Origin: a virus
IMG/VR virus record: IMGVR_UViG_3300032331_003609
Location: 180,851 to 244,850 of that record
Strand: one strand, 5' to 3'
DNA: 64,000 nt
Of this stretch, positions 46,890 to 55,879 are shown piece after piece. The translations under genes and the position numbers were made by a program. The stretch's first letter is position 1; each line of letters starts with the position of its first letter. The notes below the pieces were generated by a model. It saw only the letters and a list, made by a program, of their open reading frames with translations. It was not told the DNA's origin and did not search any database.

Positions 46890-49088
46890 ATGCCGAAAAT
46901 AAACATATTAAATATTCTTGCTGGGGATCAACAAGCAATACTTGTAGACAAAGTAAACTACAATTTTGACCAGATTTTAACAGCGGGCGGCGGACCACAG
47001 GGACCTCAGGGCATTAGAGGTGCTACCGGACCTATAGGGCCGCAAGGAATACAGGGTCCAACCGGACCACAGGGATTAAAAGGATCAAGATGGTATGTTC
47101 AGGTAACCGCTCCAACATCTGAAAATATTTTTCATACACCCTGGGGAGAGCCTGAACTTGGAGATTATTGGTTAGCAGGAGCAGATGATGCTAATCCATA
47201 TGGAATTTATGTTTATAATGAAACTGTACCAGGAGCTTTAAATTGGGAGTACTCTGGAGTTTTCTTTGCTAATACATCAGCATTTACCCCGGTAGATGAC
47301 ATAAATCAGACGGATGAAAGAGCTTTAATACACGATACATTATTCAGTAATAGGTATTCTTTAGTCCTAAGTGATTACGGAGTTACCGGGTCAGAAACAG
47401 GATTTAAATATAGGGATTTTAATAAATTTGGAATTAATGGGGAAAGATCTAAGCTTAAAATAGCTACTGATTTTAATTCACCATTTTTATCCCTTTTATC
47501 TTTTGGTAGAGCAAACTTAGATGACGGAAATAGAGCAAACACAGCATATAGTTTAAATAGAAATCCTAGATTTAGATGGAAGAATTTAACAGGCAGTGAT
47601 TATCATATAGAATTCTTTTCTCCAACGGGTGATTATTATGTAAGCACTCCTAAATTTGTTATAGGGGGAACTTCTTCTAATTTTTCAGTAACAGGTTATA
47701 ATGCTACCGGCGACATGTTCCGCCTTACAACAAGTTCAACAGCTGCTGTAAATCCTAGCAAATATTTTTTTGGGTTTGACTCCGCTGGATATGTAACAAA
47801 AGGATTACCGTACAATCCAACAATAAGTGCAGGTATTCTTTCCTCTGATGCAAATAATTTAGATTATTACGAAGAGGGGGATTTAAAAGGAATACTTCAA
47901 TTAAAAACCTATTGCAATACTACAGAATGGAACGGAACGCCTGATTCTACATATAATAATGTAAAGGCAAGATATACGAGAATTGGTAATTTGGTTCATG
48001 TTGATTTTACAATTAAAATAGCAGGACTAGGAGCTACAGTTCCTCAGTATTTAGACAATGGTGGTACCTTATTTATTAAAGGATTTCCCTACGACCCTGA
48101 TTTCTCTGCCATTAAAGCAGGAGAAGACACTACAAGTATCACAAGACCAGCAATGCCTGTGATACCTATTAAGGCATCCATAGGAAATTCAACATTGAGG
48201 GATTATTCTGGTGCATTTGTTTATTACACAAATACAGGGGAATCAAGATTTATTCTTTATAATAATTCGGGGGGTTTATTTGATGTTAGTAGTTTACCTA
48301 CAGCAGCATCTTATTTATATGGAAGTTTCAGCTACACAACACAAAGTGCTACTAGAATTAGCACTATAGTTACACCTGCTGGATATTGTACAGGAACTTT
48401 ACCTGCACCAACACCAGCACCAACGCCAGCACCAACGCCAGCACCGACCCCAGCTCCTGATTACGATTTTGCTTGGGATTATGCTAATTATGTTGCAGGA
48501 CCAACACCAGCTCCAACACCTGCGCCTACGCCAGCTCCGACGCCAGCACCAACGCCAGCACCAACACCTGCGCCTACGCCAGCACCAACACCTGCGCCTA
48601 CGCCAGCACCAACACCTGCGCCTACGCCAGCACCAACACCTGCGCCTACGCCAGCACCAACGCCAGCACCAGCAAGCTGTAACATAAGTAATCCTAGCTA
48701 TGTGACAGTTAATACACCTACTGCTTATGGAACGATTTACATCTCAACGGATAGAAATATTACTTTATCAGCATTTGGGGGAGCAGCATTTGGAAGCCAT
48801 ACTAGCGCTAATATTAGCGTAACTGGATATAATGGAACAGCTACACCGTATCCAAGTTCTGCATATGTTTATGCAGGAAGTTATATTACTGCGGCTAACG
48901 ATCTTGCATTACCTGCTGGTTACTACAATTTCTACCTAACAAGTAGCTACCAAGGAAGTAATGGAAATAACGCTGGAATATCTTGTGGTACTGTCATAAC
49001 ATATACGCCAACACCTAGTCCAACTCCTAGCCCAGGAACTAGCGGAGGCGGCGGTGGAGGTGGAGGCGGAATGTCAGGAATAGGATAG
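46890..49088 (+). CDS. Tail fibre/adhesin with collagen-like and PTPA repeats
   Basis: A 732-aa protein. The N-terminus has a [10 protein letters not shown] attachment-like motif. It is followed by ten Gly-x-y triplets (residues 35-64, e.g. [16 protein letters not shown]), a collagen-like trimer stalk. A beta-rich body follows, then Pro-Thr-Pro-Ala repeats (about 505-523 and 538-595) flanking a short [11 protein letters not shown] insert. A C-terminal beta domain with two Cys (CNIS, SCGT) and a poly-Gly tail (GGGGGGGGG) closes the protein. This is typical of a phage adhesin: collagen stalk, flexible Pro-rich linker, and distal receptor-binding domain. It heads its own putative transcription unit. 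Confidence 0.8.
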   Translation: MPKINILNILAGDQQAILVDKVNYNFDQILTAGGGPQGPQGIRGATGPIGPQGIQGPTGPQGLKGSRWYVQVTAPTSENIFHTPWGEPELGDYWLAGADDANPYGIYVYNETVPGALNWEYSGVFFANTSAFTPVDDINQTDERALIHDTLFSNRYSLVLSDYGVTGSETGFKYRDFNKFGINGERSKLKIATDFNSPFLSLLSFGRANLDDGNRANTAYSLNRNPRFRWKNLTGSDYHIEFFSPTGDYYVSTPKFVIGGTSSNFSVTGYNATGDMFRLTTSSTAAVNPSKYFFGFDSAGYVTKGLPYNPTISAGILSSDANNLDYYEEGDLKGILQLKTYCNTTEWNGTPDSTYNNVKARYTRIGNLVHVDFTIKIAGLGATVPQYLDNGGTLFIKGFPYDPDFSAIKAGEDTTSITRPAMPVIPIKASIGNSTLRDYSGAFVYYTNTGESRFILYNNSGGLFDVSSLPTAASYLYGSFSYTTQSATRISTIVTPAGYCTGTLPAPTPAPTPAPTPAPTPAPDYDFAWDYANYVAGPTPAPTPAPTPAPTPAPTPAPTPAPTPAPTPAPTPAPTPAPTPAPTPAPTPAPTPAPASCNISNPSYVTVNTPTAYGTIYISTDRNITLSAFGGAAFGSHTSANISVTGYNGTATPYPSSAYVYAGSYITAANDLALPAGYYNFYLTSSYQGSNGNNAGISCGTVITYTPTPSPTPSPGTSGGGGGGGGGMSGIG
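48402..48674 (+). repeat. PTPA-coding tandem repeat (12- and 24-base units), two blocks
   Basis: Blocks at 48402-48458 and 48501-48674 consist of CCAACACCTGCG-type 12-base units; in the second block a 24-base unit (CCAGCACCAACACCTGCG plus CCTACG) recurs several times with no change. It codes for a Pro-Thr-Pro-Ala linker. Nearly identical DNA is found in the fibre-like gene at 49753. Confidence 0.9.
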
Positions 49089-49111
49089 AATTAAACTAAT
49101 AAATTAAAAAC

Positions 49112-49744
49112 ATGGATAGAGAGATAATATCGGGTGAAGATTTTTTATATCAAAGAGGGACAATTTCAACAGTCTACTCTTGGTATAGACCATCTTATGA
49201 CTATGTTAAAGATTATTTACAATACCTGAAAGACGAGACAACTGTTTTTGATGAATTTGAAATTTATTTAGCAGGAGGTATACTATACGATTTTGATAGC
49301 ACATGGGACGTTGATATATTTCTAGTAGGTGGTTTGGAAAGCGATGCAAAGATAGAAGAGCAATTAAATCTTATGACAGACATTGCATTGAATAAATTTT
49401 TCATGCTAGTAGATATAGCATGGATGGAAAGAAGACCTTCGAATATTACTTATTCGCAAATGGAAGAAAATAATTTTCTTCAAGAGGATATAGCATATAA
49501 AAAGATAGGGCATTTTAAAAAGAAAATGGGGACAGAATCCTGGGAATACAATATGAAAGATAATCCTGGTGTTGAACCTTTGAGCGAATACTTAATTAAA
49601 AGCAGTTTTGGTGGATTCAAACACACTGACAAAATGATAGACAAGGTTAGGAATCATCCTAAGCAAAATGTGATAACCACATTTAGTGCGGAAGAATTTC
49701 TATTGAATGATAGAAATTATTTTTTAAGTAATACTAATAGATAA
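49112..49744 (+). CDS. Minimal nucleotidyltransferase-like protein
   Basis: The 210-aa protein has the DNA-polymerase-beta-type nucleotidyltransferase signature: [11 protein letters not shown] (GG at 55-56, Ser63) followed by [10 protein letters not shown], giving the metal-binding Asp66 and Asp68. A third acidic position is expected in the following MLVDIAW strand. Such proteins transfer a nucleotide or act as minimal toxins/antitoxins; some modify tRNA, protein or antibiotics. It lies between two PTPA-repeat fibre genes, which is an odd context. It has an A-rich leader (AAATTAAAAAC) 1 base before the ATG. Confidence 0.5.
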   Translation: MDREIISGEDFLYQRGTISTVYSWYRPSYDYVKDYLQYLKDETTVFDEFEIYLAGGILYDFDSTWDVDIFLVGGLESDAKIEEQLNLMTDIALNKFFMLVDIAWMERRPSNITYSQMEENNFLQEDIAYKKIGHFKKKMGTESWEYNMKDNPGVEPLSEYLIKSSFGGFKHTDKMIDKVRNHPKQNVITTFSAEEFLLNDRNYFLSNTNR

Positions 49745-49752
49745 GATATAAA

Positions 49753-51093
49753 ATGGCAAGTGTAAATATAAAATTCTCATCAGCAGGAAACGTTACGAGT
49801 CAATCGTATGAGATATCTGCAAGCGCAACAGAAAATGGGAGTTATAGTGTAATTAGTACTATATCAAGAGCAACACTTCTTGCCGGAACTTATATTACTG
49901 TTCCAGATGATTCTACGTGGATTAAAGGCGATAATGTTACAGTGGGAGCACCAGCTGGTATATCCCACAAAATACAAATATCGGGTCTTCCAGCACCAAC
50001 GCCAGCACCAACACCAGCACCAACACCTGCGCCTACGCCAGCTCCAACACCTGCGCCTACACCAGCACCAACACCAGCACCAACACCTGCTCCAACACCT
50101 GAGCCTACGCCAGCACCAACACCTGCTCCAACACCTGAGCCTACGCCAGCACCAACGCCAGCACCAACACCAGCACCAACACCAGCACCAACGCCAGCAC
50201 CAAATTACGGAGGAACAGTTTATGTAGTTAACACCAATTCGGGAACTGCAGCTGATGCTTGTAACGTATCTGGATTATACATTAGTTTAGGAGTTACTGG
50301 TAATGCAACAACGTTCTGTGCATCTACAATTTTCACGTCAACCACATGGCTATCACAGTTTACGAGCGAAAATTATTATATTTCTGATGCTACAGGGGGT
50401 TCAGGTTATATGACGGTTTATCATGCATCTGGTGATAATTTTGCAACAGTAACCAGCGGAGGTTGTACAGCATGCCCAGGAGCACCAACACCTGCACCAA
50501 CGCCAGCACCAACACCTGCACCAACGCCAGCACCAACACCAACACCAGGTCCTAGTGGCGGAGGCGGAGGAGGCGGATGTCTAGTCTATGGAACACTGAT
50601 TAGTATGGCAGACGGATCATACAAACCTGTTGAAGAAATAGTAATAGGCGATCTTATTAAAACTGTATCAATAGACGGATTGGATAGCAGCGACGAAGAT
50701 GCATGGAAGGTATACACATCTACATCATTCTCTTCAACCCCTATGATATCTACAGTAATGGCTATAATGGATGATAATTGGATCGAATACTATACGATTA
50801 ATGAATCTTTAAATATCACATTTGAACACCCTGTATTTGTTAAGAGAGACATTGATTATCTATTTACTAGAGTAGTTGATCTAATGCTAGGAGACTTTAT
50901 CCTAGATGAGACCGGAAATTGGGTAGAAGTAACCACGATAGATAAAATAGAATTAAACGTTCAAACCATTAATATAAACGTTGAAGATAGCGATCTTTAT
51001 TTCGCTAATGGATTACTAGTTCACAATCTAAATAACGTAGATAAATCTCCTTCAGGGGGAGCGGGAGGAGGACAACCCCCATTTAATCTATAA
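49753..51093 (+). CDS. Fibre-like protein with PTPA repeats and a C-terminal Hint (intein-like) domain
   Basis: A 446-aa protein. An N-terminal beta domain (1-78) is followed by PTPA repeats (80-150), a Cys-containing beta domain (about 152-243), a second PTPA block and a Gly run. Residues 276-425 are a Hint domain. It begins at Cys276 ([21 protein letters not shown], block A), contains TFEHPVF (block B, Thr/His), and ends in ANGLLVHN (block F/G with His424-Asn425). The residue after Asn is Leu, not Cys/Ser/Thr, and no homing endonuclease is present. It should undergo N-terminal thioester formation and cleavage rather than standard splicing. The short 21-aa tail is Gly/Pro-rich. Confidence 0.85.
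   Translation: MASVNIKFSSAGNVTSQSYEISASATENGSYSVISTISRATLLAGTYITVPDDSTWIKGDNVTVGAPAGISHKIQISGLPAPTPAPTPAPTPAPTPAPTPAPTPAPTPAPTPAPTPEPTPAPTPAPTPEPTPAPTPAPTPAPTPAPTPAPNYGGTVYVVNTNSGTAADACNVSGLYISLGVTGNATTFCASTIFTSTTWLSQFTSENYYISDATGGSGYMTVYHASGDNFATVTSGGCTACPGAPTPAPTPAPTPAPTPAPTPTPGPSGGGGGGGCLVYGTLISMADGSYKPVEEIVIGDLIKTVSIDGLDSSDEDAWKVYTSTSFSSTPMISTVMAIMDDNWIEYYTINESLNITFEHPVFVKRDIDYLFTRVVDLMLGDFILDETGNWVEVTTIDKIELNVQTININVEDSDLYFANGLLVHNLNNVDKSPSGGAGGGQPPFNL
49990..50202 (+). repeat. PTPA-coding tandem repeat in the Hint fibre gene, block 1
   Basis: CCAGCACCAACA-type 12-base units encode repeated Pro-Thr-Pro-Ala with two Pro-Thr-Pro-Glu variants. Stretches are identical to those at 48501-48674 in the neighbouring fibre gene, 1.4 kb upstream. 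Confidence 0.9.
50482..50551 (+). repeat. PTPA-coding tandem repeat in the Hint fibre gene, block 2
   Basis: About five PTPA units immediately precede the Gly-rich stretch and the Hint domain. The DNA matches block 1. Confidence 0.85.
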
Positions 51094-51096
51094 TAT

Positions 51097-51384
51097 ATGA
51101 AGTTAACAAAAACTGAAATATCACAGATAGGATCGATAATGAATAGTTATCGATCCATCCATGAAAGCCTAAATTTTTACGAAAAGAATTTGGTCCTAAT
51201 GGAGAAAGGAAATATAGAAAAATCCGGGGATGAAATAACATCTCTTGGAATAAAAATAAAAGATAGCATATCAAAACTCCAACAGGAACGAGCTAAGGAA
51301 AAAGATTTCTTTGGTTTTCTAGAACAGAAATACGGACCTGGACAATTTGATACAGAAACTTTTGAATATAAAACAACAAAATGA
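51097..51384 (+). CDS. Small coiled-coil protein
   Basis: A 95-aa protein, highly charged and probably all helical. Heptad-like Leu/Ile spacing (SIHESLNFYEKNLVLMEKG, then ITSLGIKIKDSISKLQQE) continues through the middle, ending in a FGFLEQKYGPGQFD segment. It overlaps the next gene, which has a membrane segment and a coiled coil, by 4 bases. The pair may act together, but the function is unknown. Confidence 0.55.
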   Translation: MKLTKTEISQIGSIMNSYRSIHESLNFYEKNLVLMEKGNIEKSGDEITSLGIKIKDSISKLQQERAKEKDFFGFLEQKYGPGQFDTETFEYKTTK

Positions 51385-52124
51385 AACAAGTAGAAAAACA
51401 GGTAGAAGTTGTAAGGGAGTTTAAAAACAATAATAAGAAGTTACTTATAGTAGCAGGACTTATAATATTGGCATTTTTAATCTACGGAACATTTAACAAC
51501 AGCTACCATGCTAAAGAGATAAAAGCACTTGAAACTGAGATTGGTGTGGTTCAAAAAAAGTTTGATGCAGCAATAGAGGAAAAAGAAAAATTAAAGGATT
51601 CTTCTTTAATCTATGAAACAATGGCTGAACAAGCAGGTGCTGAGGCCGACGTATTTAGAACAAAAGCAGAAAAGGAAAAAAAGGCTAAGGAACTGGCATT
51701 ATCAGCGTTGCAAAATTTACCTAAAGATGTAATTGATACATTCTTTGTTAAAAGGTATGTAGATGTTCCTAAATCGGATATTGGATTAGAATTGGACAAG
51801 AATGTCGGAAATGCAATAGTGATAGAATTGGTTGAAAAAGATCATTTAGTTGGTCAATTAGCAACACAAGAGAACCTAACAACCACCCTTACCACACAGG
51901 TAAACACCCTACAAACTTCATTAGGTTTCTCTAAATTGGCTCTTGTTAGTGCAGATTCAGCAATTGTAGCTAGATCAAAGCAATTTGAATTACAACAACA
52001 AGTAAGTGACTTATTAAAGCAAGACTTAAAAACGGCTAAGAAAAAAGCTTTTTGGAACAAACTTAAAGGAACTGCAGTAGGTATTGTTGTAGGCTTTACC
52101 GTTGGTATTATTGCAGTAAAGTAA
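51381..52124 (+). CDS. Membrane-anchored coiled-coil protein, spanin-like or tail-associated
   Basis: The 247-aa protein has an N-terminal membrane segment (LLIVAGLIILAFLIYG, 21-36) after a basic stretch. A long heptad-rich region follows (KALETEIGVVQKKFDAAIEE, and LKQDLKTAKKKAFWNK near the end). There is a second hydrophobic segment at the C-terminus (AVGIVVGFTVGIIAVK). One membrane anchor plus coiled coil is seen in inner-membrane spanins, and the second segment could be a hairpin anchor. It could equally be a tail-to-membrane component. Function is unresolved. Confidence 0.5.
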   Translation: MKQVEKQVEVVREFKNNNKKLLIVAGLIILAFLIYGTFNNSYHAKEIKALETEIGVVQKKFDAAIEEKEKLKDSSLIYETMAEQAGAEADVFRTKAEKEKKAKELALSALQNLPKDVIDTFFVKRYVDVPKSDIGLELDKNVGNAIVIELVEKDHLVGQLATQENLTTTLTTQVNTLQTSLGFSKLALVSADSAIVARSKQFELQQQVSDLLKQDLKTAKKKAFWNKLKGTAVGIVVGFTVGIIAVK

Positions 52125-52161
52125 TTCTTAATCGTGATATTATCTCTCTCTAAAAAACTTG

Positions 52162-52169
52162 ATATATAA
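52162..52169 (+). promoter_or_regulatory. Putative late promoter motif ATATATAA
   Basis: CTTGATATATAAGG in a 50-base gap; the core ends 5 bases before the ATG at 52175. If transcription starts 6-8 bases downstream, the mRNA would begin at or in the start codon, predicting a leaderless message. Confidence 0.5.
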
Positions 52170-52174
52170 GGGAT

Positions 52175-54598
52175 ATGTCAAGCTTCACCTATACCAGTAA
52201 ATTTTTCAGTCTTGCTCCATATTTACTTATGGAGTACAGATATGGTACACAGCCTAATCCTGAGAATCATTCAGTGTTATATGGCCTTAATGCCATCGGT
52301 TTTGAAAAGATGTCCAATGGATATTTCAATGGGACAGTGCAAATTACCAATAGAAATCAAGACACTGAAGCAACTGGTAATGTAAGAGATAGAAGTTCTG
52401 TACAAACATCACAAAACACGTTTGTTAGATTAGATATTGATCGTTTAGAACAATATCTGGATTATGACGACAAGCTAACAGATATTAGCAATCTTCCTAT
52501 TGTATTTGAAAACAATATTAATGTCTATTATGACACCGTAAGATACCACTTTTTAAGTGGATATAATTTCGGAACAAAGGATGGCGCTATCATGCAAATC
52601 CAATTTCAGGAAAGAAACGGTAAGAAAGCTACTATTTCTCAAATAACATATGAGAAGGGGGATATAAATATTACAACACCTAACCCTAGTCCAATTTATT
52701 TTAATGCTGGAATATATGATCATTTTATAGAAGTTAAGATTCCTTCTTATGCTTCTATTACATATGACTATGACACCCAAGCAGTAAATGGATTAGCTGA
52801 TCAAACTATTGCATCTAAGATTAGTTCCGATGGACAAGGATTTATAAGAAATCAACCATTTAATATTTCTCTTTATGAGATAGAATCCACACAAAGTATT
52901 AATGGGTTTTACTATTATCAAACTGCTTTAAATACGATAGCAACAATTACTCCTTCCGATGAGTATGCAGATCTTGCAGGTGTTATAACTGAAAATACAG
53001 ATTTTGATTATTTTGAATATTATCCTTCTTGGCAAGGAAATTTTATAGAGGATTTCATTTATGCTGAAAGCTCTTTAGGAAACATCTATTATATTATTCA
53101 TGACATTGAACTAATGGAACAAATAGGTCTAAGAAGAGTTTCCACCCAAAAGATTCAATTGCTTCAAGATAAAGATTTTAATGGTCCTTATCTTTACAGA
53201 CCTGTTGTTATGAATCCTAAGGCAACTAGCTTCTCAATTAATTATTCAATGAGACTAGTTAATAAGAATAGTAACGTTTCTATACTAAGAGTATCAACAG
53301 TAACAAGTACTGAGGTTGACAAATACGGACCAGGCGTTAAAAGAATAAATTTATTACATCAGCCATATCCACAAAAGGTTTACAATAAGGTAGTTGAGCC
53401 GGTTGTTTCTAAGGCATACACATTGAATGTAAATCCAATAGAAAGAGTTATTACTAAATATGTTCCAGCTTTCTTTGAGAGAGAAAATGTAAATATATCA
53501 GAAGAAGATTTAACCATAGACAATCTTGGGGGTTTAACACAATCAGCAACTGTTGATGCTTCAATAGCATTTGGACAAGGAAAATCTAAGATTGTAATTA
53601 ATCCTTATGATAACTATTATAAGTTTAGGGTTTTTGTAAAAAATGACGGGAAAGAAAATACCTTATTAGATCTTGGATCTAATTCAGATTTTTATTTAGT
53701 ATTTGAAGGTGGAGATAACAAAACAGTAAAAATATCTAGTTTAATAAATAGCACATTCCAGAATCCTAGTAAAGGAGAATTGGTATTTAGAGTTGTTGAA
53801 TCAGATTCTAAAAAAGTAACAGCATTTATGGAAAGAGATTTTCATATAGTTGCAAGAACTAATAATGGAATAGAAACATCGATCTATCATGGATATTGGA
53901 TTTTACCTAGTGAAAGAGATCAGAAGCCTGTTGCGGTAACCCCGGCAACACCAGCTCCTATGCCTGCACCTGTAGTGATTTCACCAGTTCAAGCAACAGC
54001 AGCACCTGCGCCAATGCAAGTTGCAACCCCAACAGCAACGCCTGTTCCTGCTGCTATAGAAACACCTGCACCAACACCTTCTACACCAACGGTTGATATA
54101 ATACCGCAACAGCCTAAAGAATACTTTGACATTAAAACTGATCCTGTGATACTAAATGTTGAACCGGCAGTTATGACAAAAGTAGTTGTTGAAGAACCAG
54201 TTATTGTTAAGAAGATACCTATTAAGGCAGACATTGACACGCTAGCAAACCTAATCAAGATGGATGAAAATGCGGGTAAATCGGTTCCTGAAGTTTGTGA
54301 TTACTATACGGTTCCTGGAAATCCTGGAAATCTTCTTTATGAAGGTATCACAGTCAGATTCTTTTTAAATGCTGTTAGATTAGTCCATCCAGATACATTC
54401 GGTAGAAGAAGCGATGAATTTGCAATGTATGCAAATTACCTAGGTGAAATTTACAATCCATATGAGAATCAGAAATATCCATCAGGTGGTGGAGGTGGAG
54501 CTGGTGGTGGGTATATTGGAGGCGGGGGAGTAGGGTACAACATCTACGACAAGATACAAGACAAAAGTGAAACGATGGGTCAAACCTTCTTTCTATAA
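52175..54598 (+). CDS. Virion structural protein with Pro/Ala linker and Gly-rich C-terminus
   Basis: An 807-aa protein. The first 580 residues are beta-rich with many aromatic residues. Residues about 590-640 form a Pro/Ala/Thr-rich linker (PAPMPAPVV, AAPAPMQVATPTA). A compact domain follows (about 680-775, with ITVRFFLNAVRLVHPDTFG), then a Gly-rich end (GGGGGAGGG, GGGGVG). The linker and Gly run resemble those in the fibre genes at 46890 and 49753. It starts close to a putative late promoter and precedes the tail-tube-like gene. Likely a tail or fibre component. Confidence 0.5.
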   Translation: MSSFTYTSKFFSLAPYLLMEYRYGTQPNPENHSVLYGLNAIGFEKMSNGYFNGTVQITNRNQDTEATGNVRDRSSVQTSQNTFVRLDIDRLEQYLDYDDKLTDISNLPIVFENNINVYYDTVRYHFLSGYNFGTKDGAIMQIQFQERNGKKATISQITYEKGDINITTPNPSPIYFNAGIYDHFIEVKIPSYASITYDYDTQAVNGLADQTIASKISSDGQGFIRNQPFNISLYEIESTQSINGFYYYQTALNTIATITPSDEYADLAGVITENTDFDYFEYYPSWQGNFIEDFIYAESSLGNIYYIIHDIELMEQIGLRRVSTQKIQLLQDKDFNGPYLYRPVVMNPKATSFSINYSMRLVNKNSNVSILRVSTVTSTEVDKYGPGVKRINLLHQPYPQKVYNKVVEPVVSKAYTLNVNPIERVITKYVPAFFERENVNISEEDLTIDNLGGLTQSATVDASIAFGQGKSKIVINPYDNYYKFRVFVKNDGKENTLLDLGSNSDFYLVFEGGDNKTVKISSLINSTFQNPSKGELVFRVVESDSKKVTAFMERDFHIVARTNNGIETSIYHGYWILPSERDQKPVAVTPATPAPMPAPVVISPVQATAAPAPMQVATPTATPVPAAIETPAPTPSTPTVDIIPQQPKEYFDIKTDPVILNVEPAVMTKVVVEEPVIVKKIPIKADIDTLANLIKMDENAGKSVPEVCDYYTVPGNPGNLLYEGITVRFFLNAVRLVHPDTFGRRSDEFAMYANYLGEIYNPYENQKYPSGGGGGAGGGYIGGGGVGYNIYDKIQDKSETMGQTFFL

Positions 54599-54608
54599 TC
54601 AATAGACT

Positions 54609-55160
54609 ATGTTATTAAACTCCAGGCAGAATGGTTTTATATTTAATTTTCCAAAGGGATTTTTCTCTAAAGCTTTGGAAACTAAGTATCATGCGTATGT
54701 GAAGAGAATGCCAATACCTTATGACAATCTAAAAGATTTCATGAATTCAACAATTCAACAGGTTTCATTTCCAACATTCCAATCTATAGATCATGTTGAA
54801 CAAACAAGACCTGGTGGATATAGACAGAACTACAAGAGTGCAACTAATATACAAAATCTTATTAGAAGAGATTTTAATGTCACATTTAAATTAGGGGAAG
54901 GACTTATTAACTATTGGATCATGTATGAAAGCATGATTAATTTCTTAGACTTTAATAATGCAGAGCAGGTTCTTCCTGATCTAACACTTAGATTATTAGA
55001 TCATGAAGGGGTTATTATGTCAACTATTGAATTTCAACAACCGATATATACATCATTATCGGAGACCCAATTAAACTATTCTAGCACGACTCCTCAGTTT
55101 TCCACTTTCAGTGTGGGCTTCCGCTGTAATTACGTAAACATAAAATTAGAAATTGGCTAA
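54609..55160 (+). CDS. Tail-tube-like protein (gp19-type)
   Basis: The 183-aa protein has the length and strand layout of contractile-tail tube proteins: an N-terminal VSFPTFQSI segment, a DFNVTFKLGEG strand pair, a helix (YWIMYESMINFLDF), a LTLRLLDHEGVIMSTIEFQ strand pair, and a final strand pair FSTFSVGFRCNYVNIKLE. The order fits gp19-like folds. Identity cannot be confirmed by eye; it could also be a tube terminator. It overlaps the RuvC-like gene by 8 bases. Confidence 0.5.
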   Translation: MLLNSRQNGFIFNFPKGFFSKALETKYHAYVKRMPIPYDNLKDFMNSTIQQVSFPTFQSIDHVEQTRPGGYRQNYKSATNIQNLIRRDFNVTFKLGEGLINYWIMYESMINFLDFNNAEQVLPDLTLRLLDHEGVIMSTIEFQQPIYTSLSETQLNYSSTTPQFSTFSVGFRCNYVNIKLEIG

Positions 55161-55821
55161 ACGAATTCTCGGAGTGGATTTCAGTTTAAATTCCCCGGCT
55201 TGGTGCTTATTAGCAGAGGGTGAATCTAAATGGGGATCTTTTCACCGCACAACAAAGAAGATAGTACCGATGATGACCAAAGAGGCATCACCGTTCAAGG
55301 TATTCTCAGAAATACCAAATTTCTCTCTGAAGATCATTGAGAAGGAAAGAGCTGACGGTGAATATTGGGAAGTAGAGAGAAAAAAGATTGAAAACTTCCT
55401 TGTGATAGCTGATTCCTTTATAGAAATGGTCAAACCCCATATAGACGATCAGACTGTAGTTTTTATGGAGGGTATATCATTTGGCAGCTCTGGAAATTCC
55501 CTAATAGATATTTCTATGTGTACTGCCCTTATTAGGGAAAGACTAGTAAATATAGTAGGCTTTGGGAGATTAAACATCTATTCCCCGACAGCTATTAAAA
55601 AATTTGCATGCAAAGGAAATGCAAAAAAAGACGAACTTTATCAAGCGCTTTTAGATAAATACAGTGAGGACAACCTTCTAAGTCCTCTTATCAGACCGCT
55701 GAAACAAAATCAGGATCTATGGATAAAAAAAAGCAAGGAAGTAGAAACACCTTGTTCAGATATTATAGATGCTACTTGGATTAGCCTTTATGGTAAACAA
55801 ATTTTAGGGGAAACTTTTTGA
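55153..55821 (+). CDS. RuvC-like Holliday junction/RNase H-fold nuclease
   Basis: The 222-aa protein starts at TTG, overlapping the upstream stop by 8 bases. The RNase H-fold acidic residues are visible: Asp9 in LGVDFS, Glu106 in FMEGISFG, and Asp203/Asp206 in CSDIIDATWI. The SPTAIKKFACKGNAKKDEL segment with conserved Lys/Gly is typical of RuvC-like enzymes (the 'P..vKk...G.g.a.Ke.v' pattern). It would resolve branched DNA during replication and packaging. It sits just before the replication genes gp32, gp61, uvsY and uvsW, which supports that role. Confidence 0.75.
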   Translation: MAKRILGVDFSLNSPAWCLLAEGESKWGSFHRTTKKIVPMMTKEASPFKVFSEIPNFSLKIIEKERADGEYWEVERKKIENFLVIADSFIEMVKPHIDDQTVVFMEGISFGSSGNSLIDISMCTALIRERLVNIVGFGRLNIYSPTAIKKFACKGNAKKDELYQALLDKYSEDNLLSPLIRPLKQNQDLWIKKSKEVETPCSDIIDATWISLYGKQILGETF

Positions 55822-55823
55822 AC

Positions 55824-55843
55824 AACTTAGGGTATAACTTAGG
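55824..55843 (+). promoter_or_regulatory. Direct repeat AACTTAGG in the gp32-like leader
   Basis: AACTTAGG occurs twice, at 55824-55831 and 55836-55843, in the 58-base leader of the SSB-like gene. The rest of the leader is AU-rich (AATTTAAAAAAATTTAGAAAAC). T4 gp32 represses its own mRNA through such a leader; the repeat is a candidate operator here. Confidence 0.35.
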
Positions 55844-55879
55844 AATCAATTTTAGTTAATTTAAAAAAATTTAGAAAAC

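Noticed and set aside
48402-50202. Regular DNA repeats that could be taken for a CRISPR array or for antisense reading frames (such as the Val-Gly-Ala-Gly frame at 48488-48685)
   Set aside because: The repeats are in frame within real genes and encode Pro-Thr-Pro-Ala; unit length is 12 bases with no unique spacers. The frames on the other strand or frame have only low-complexity content.
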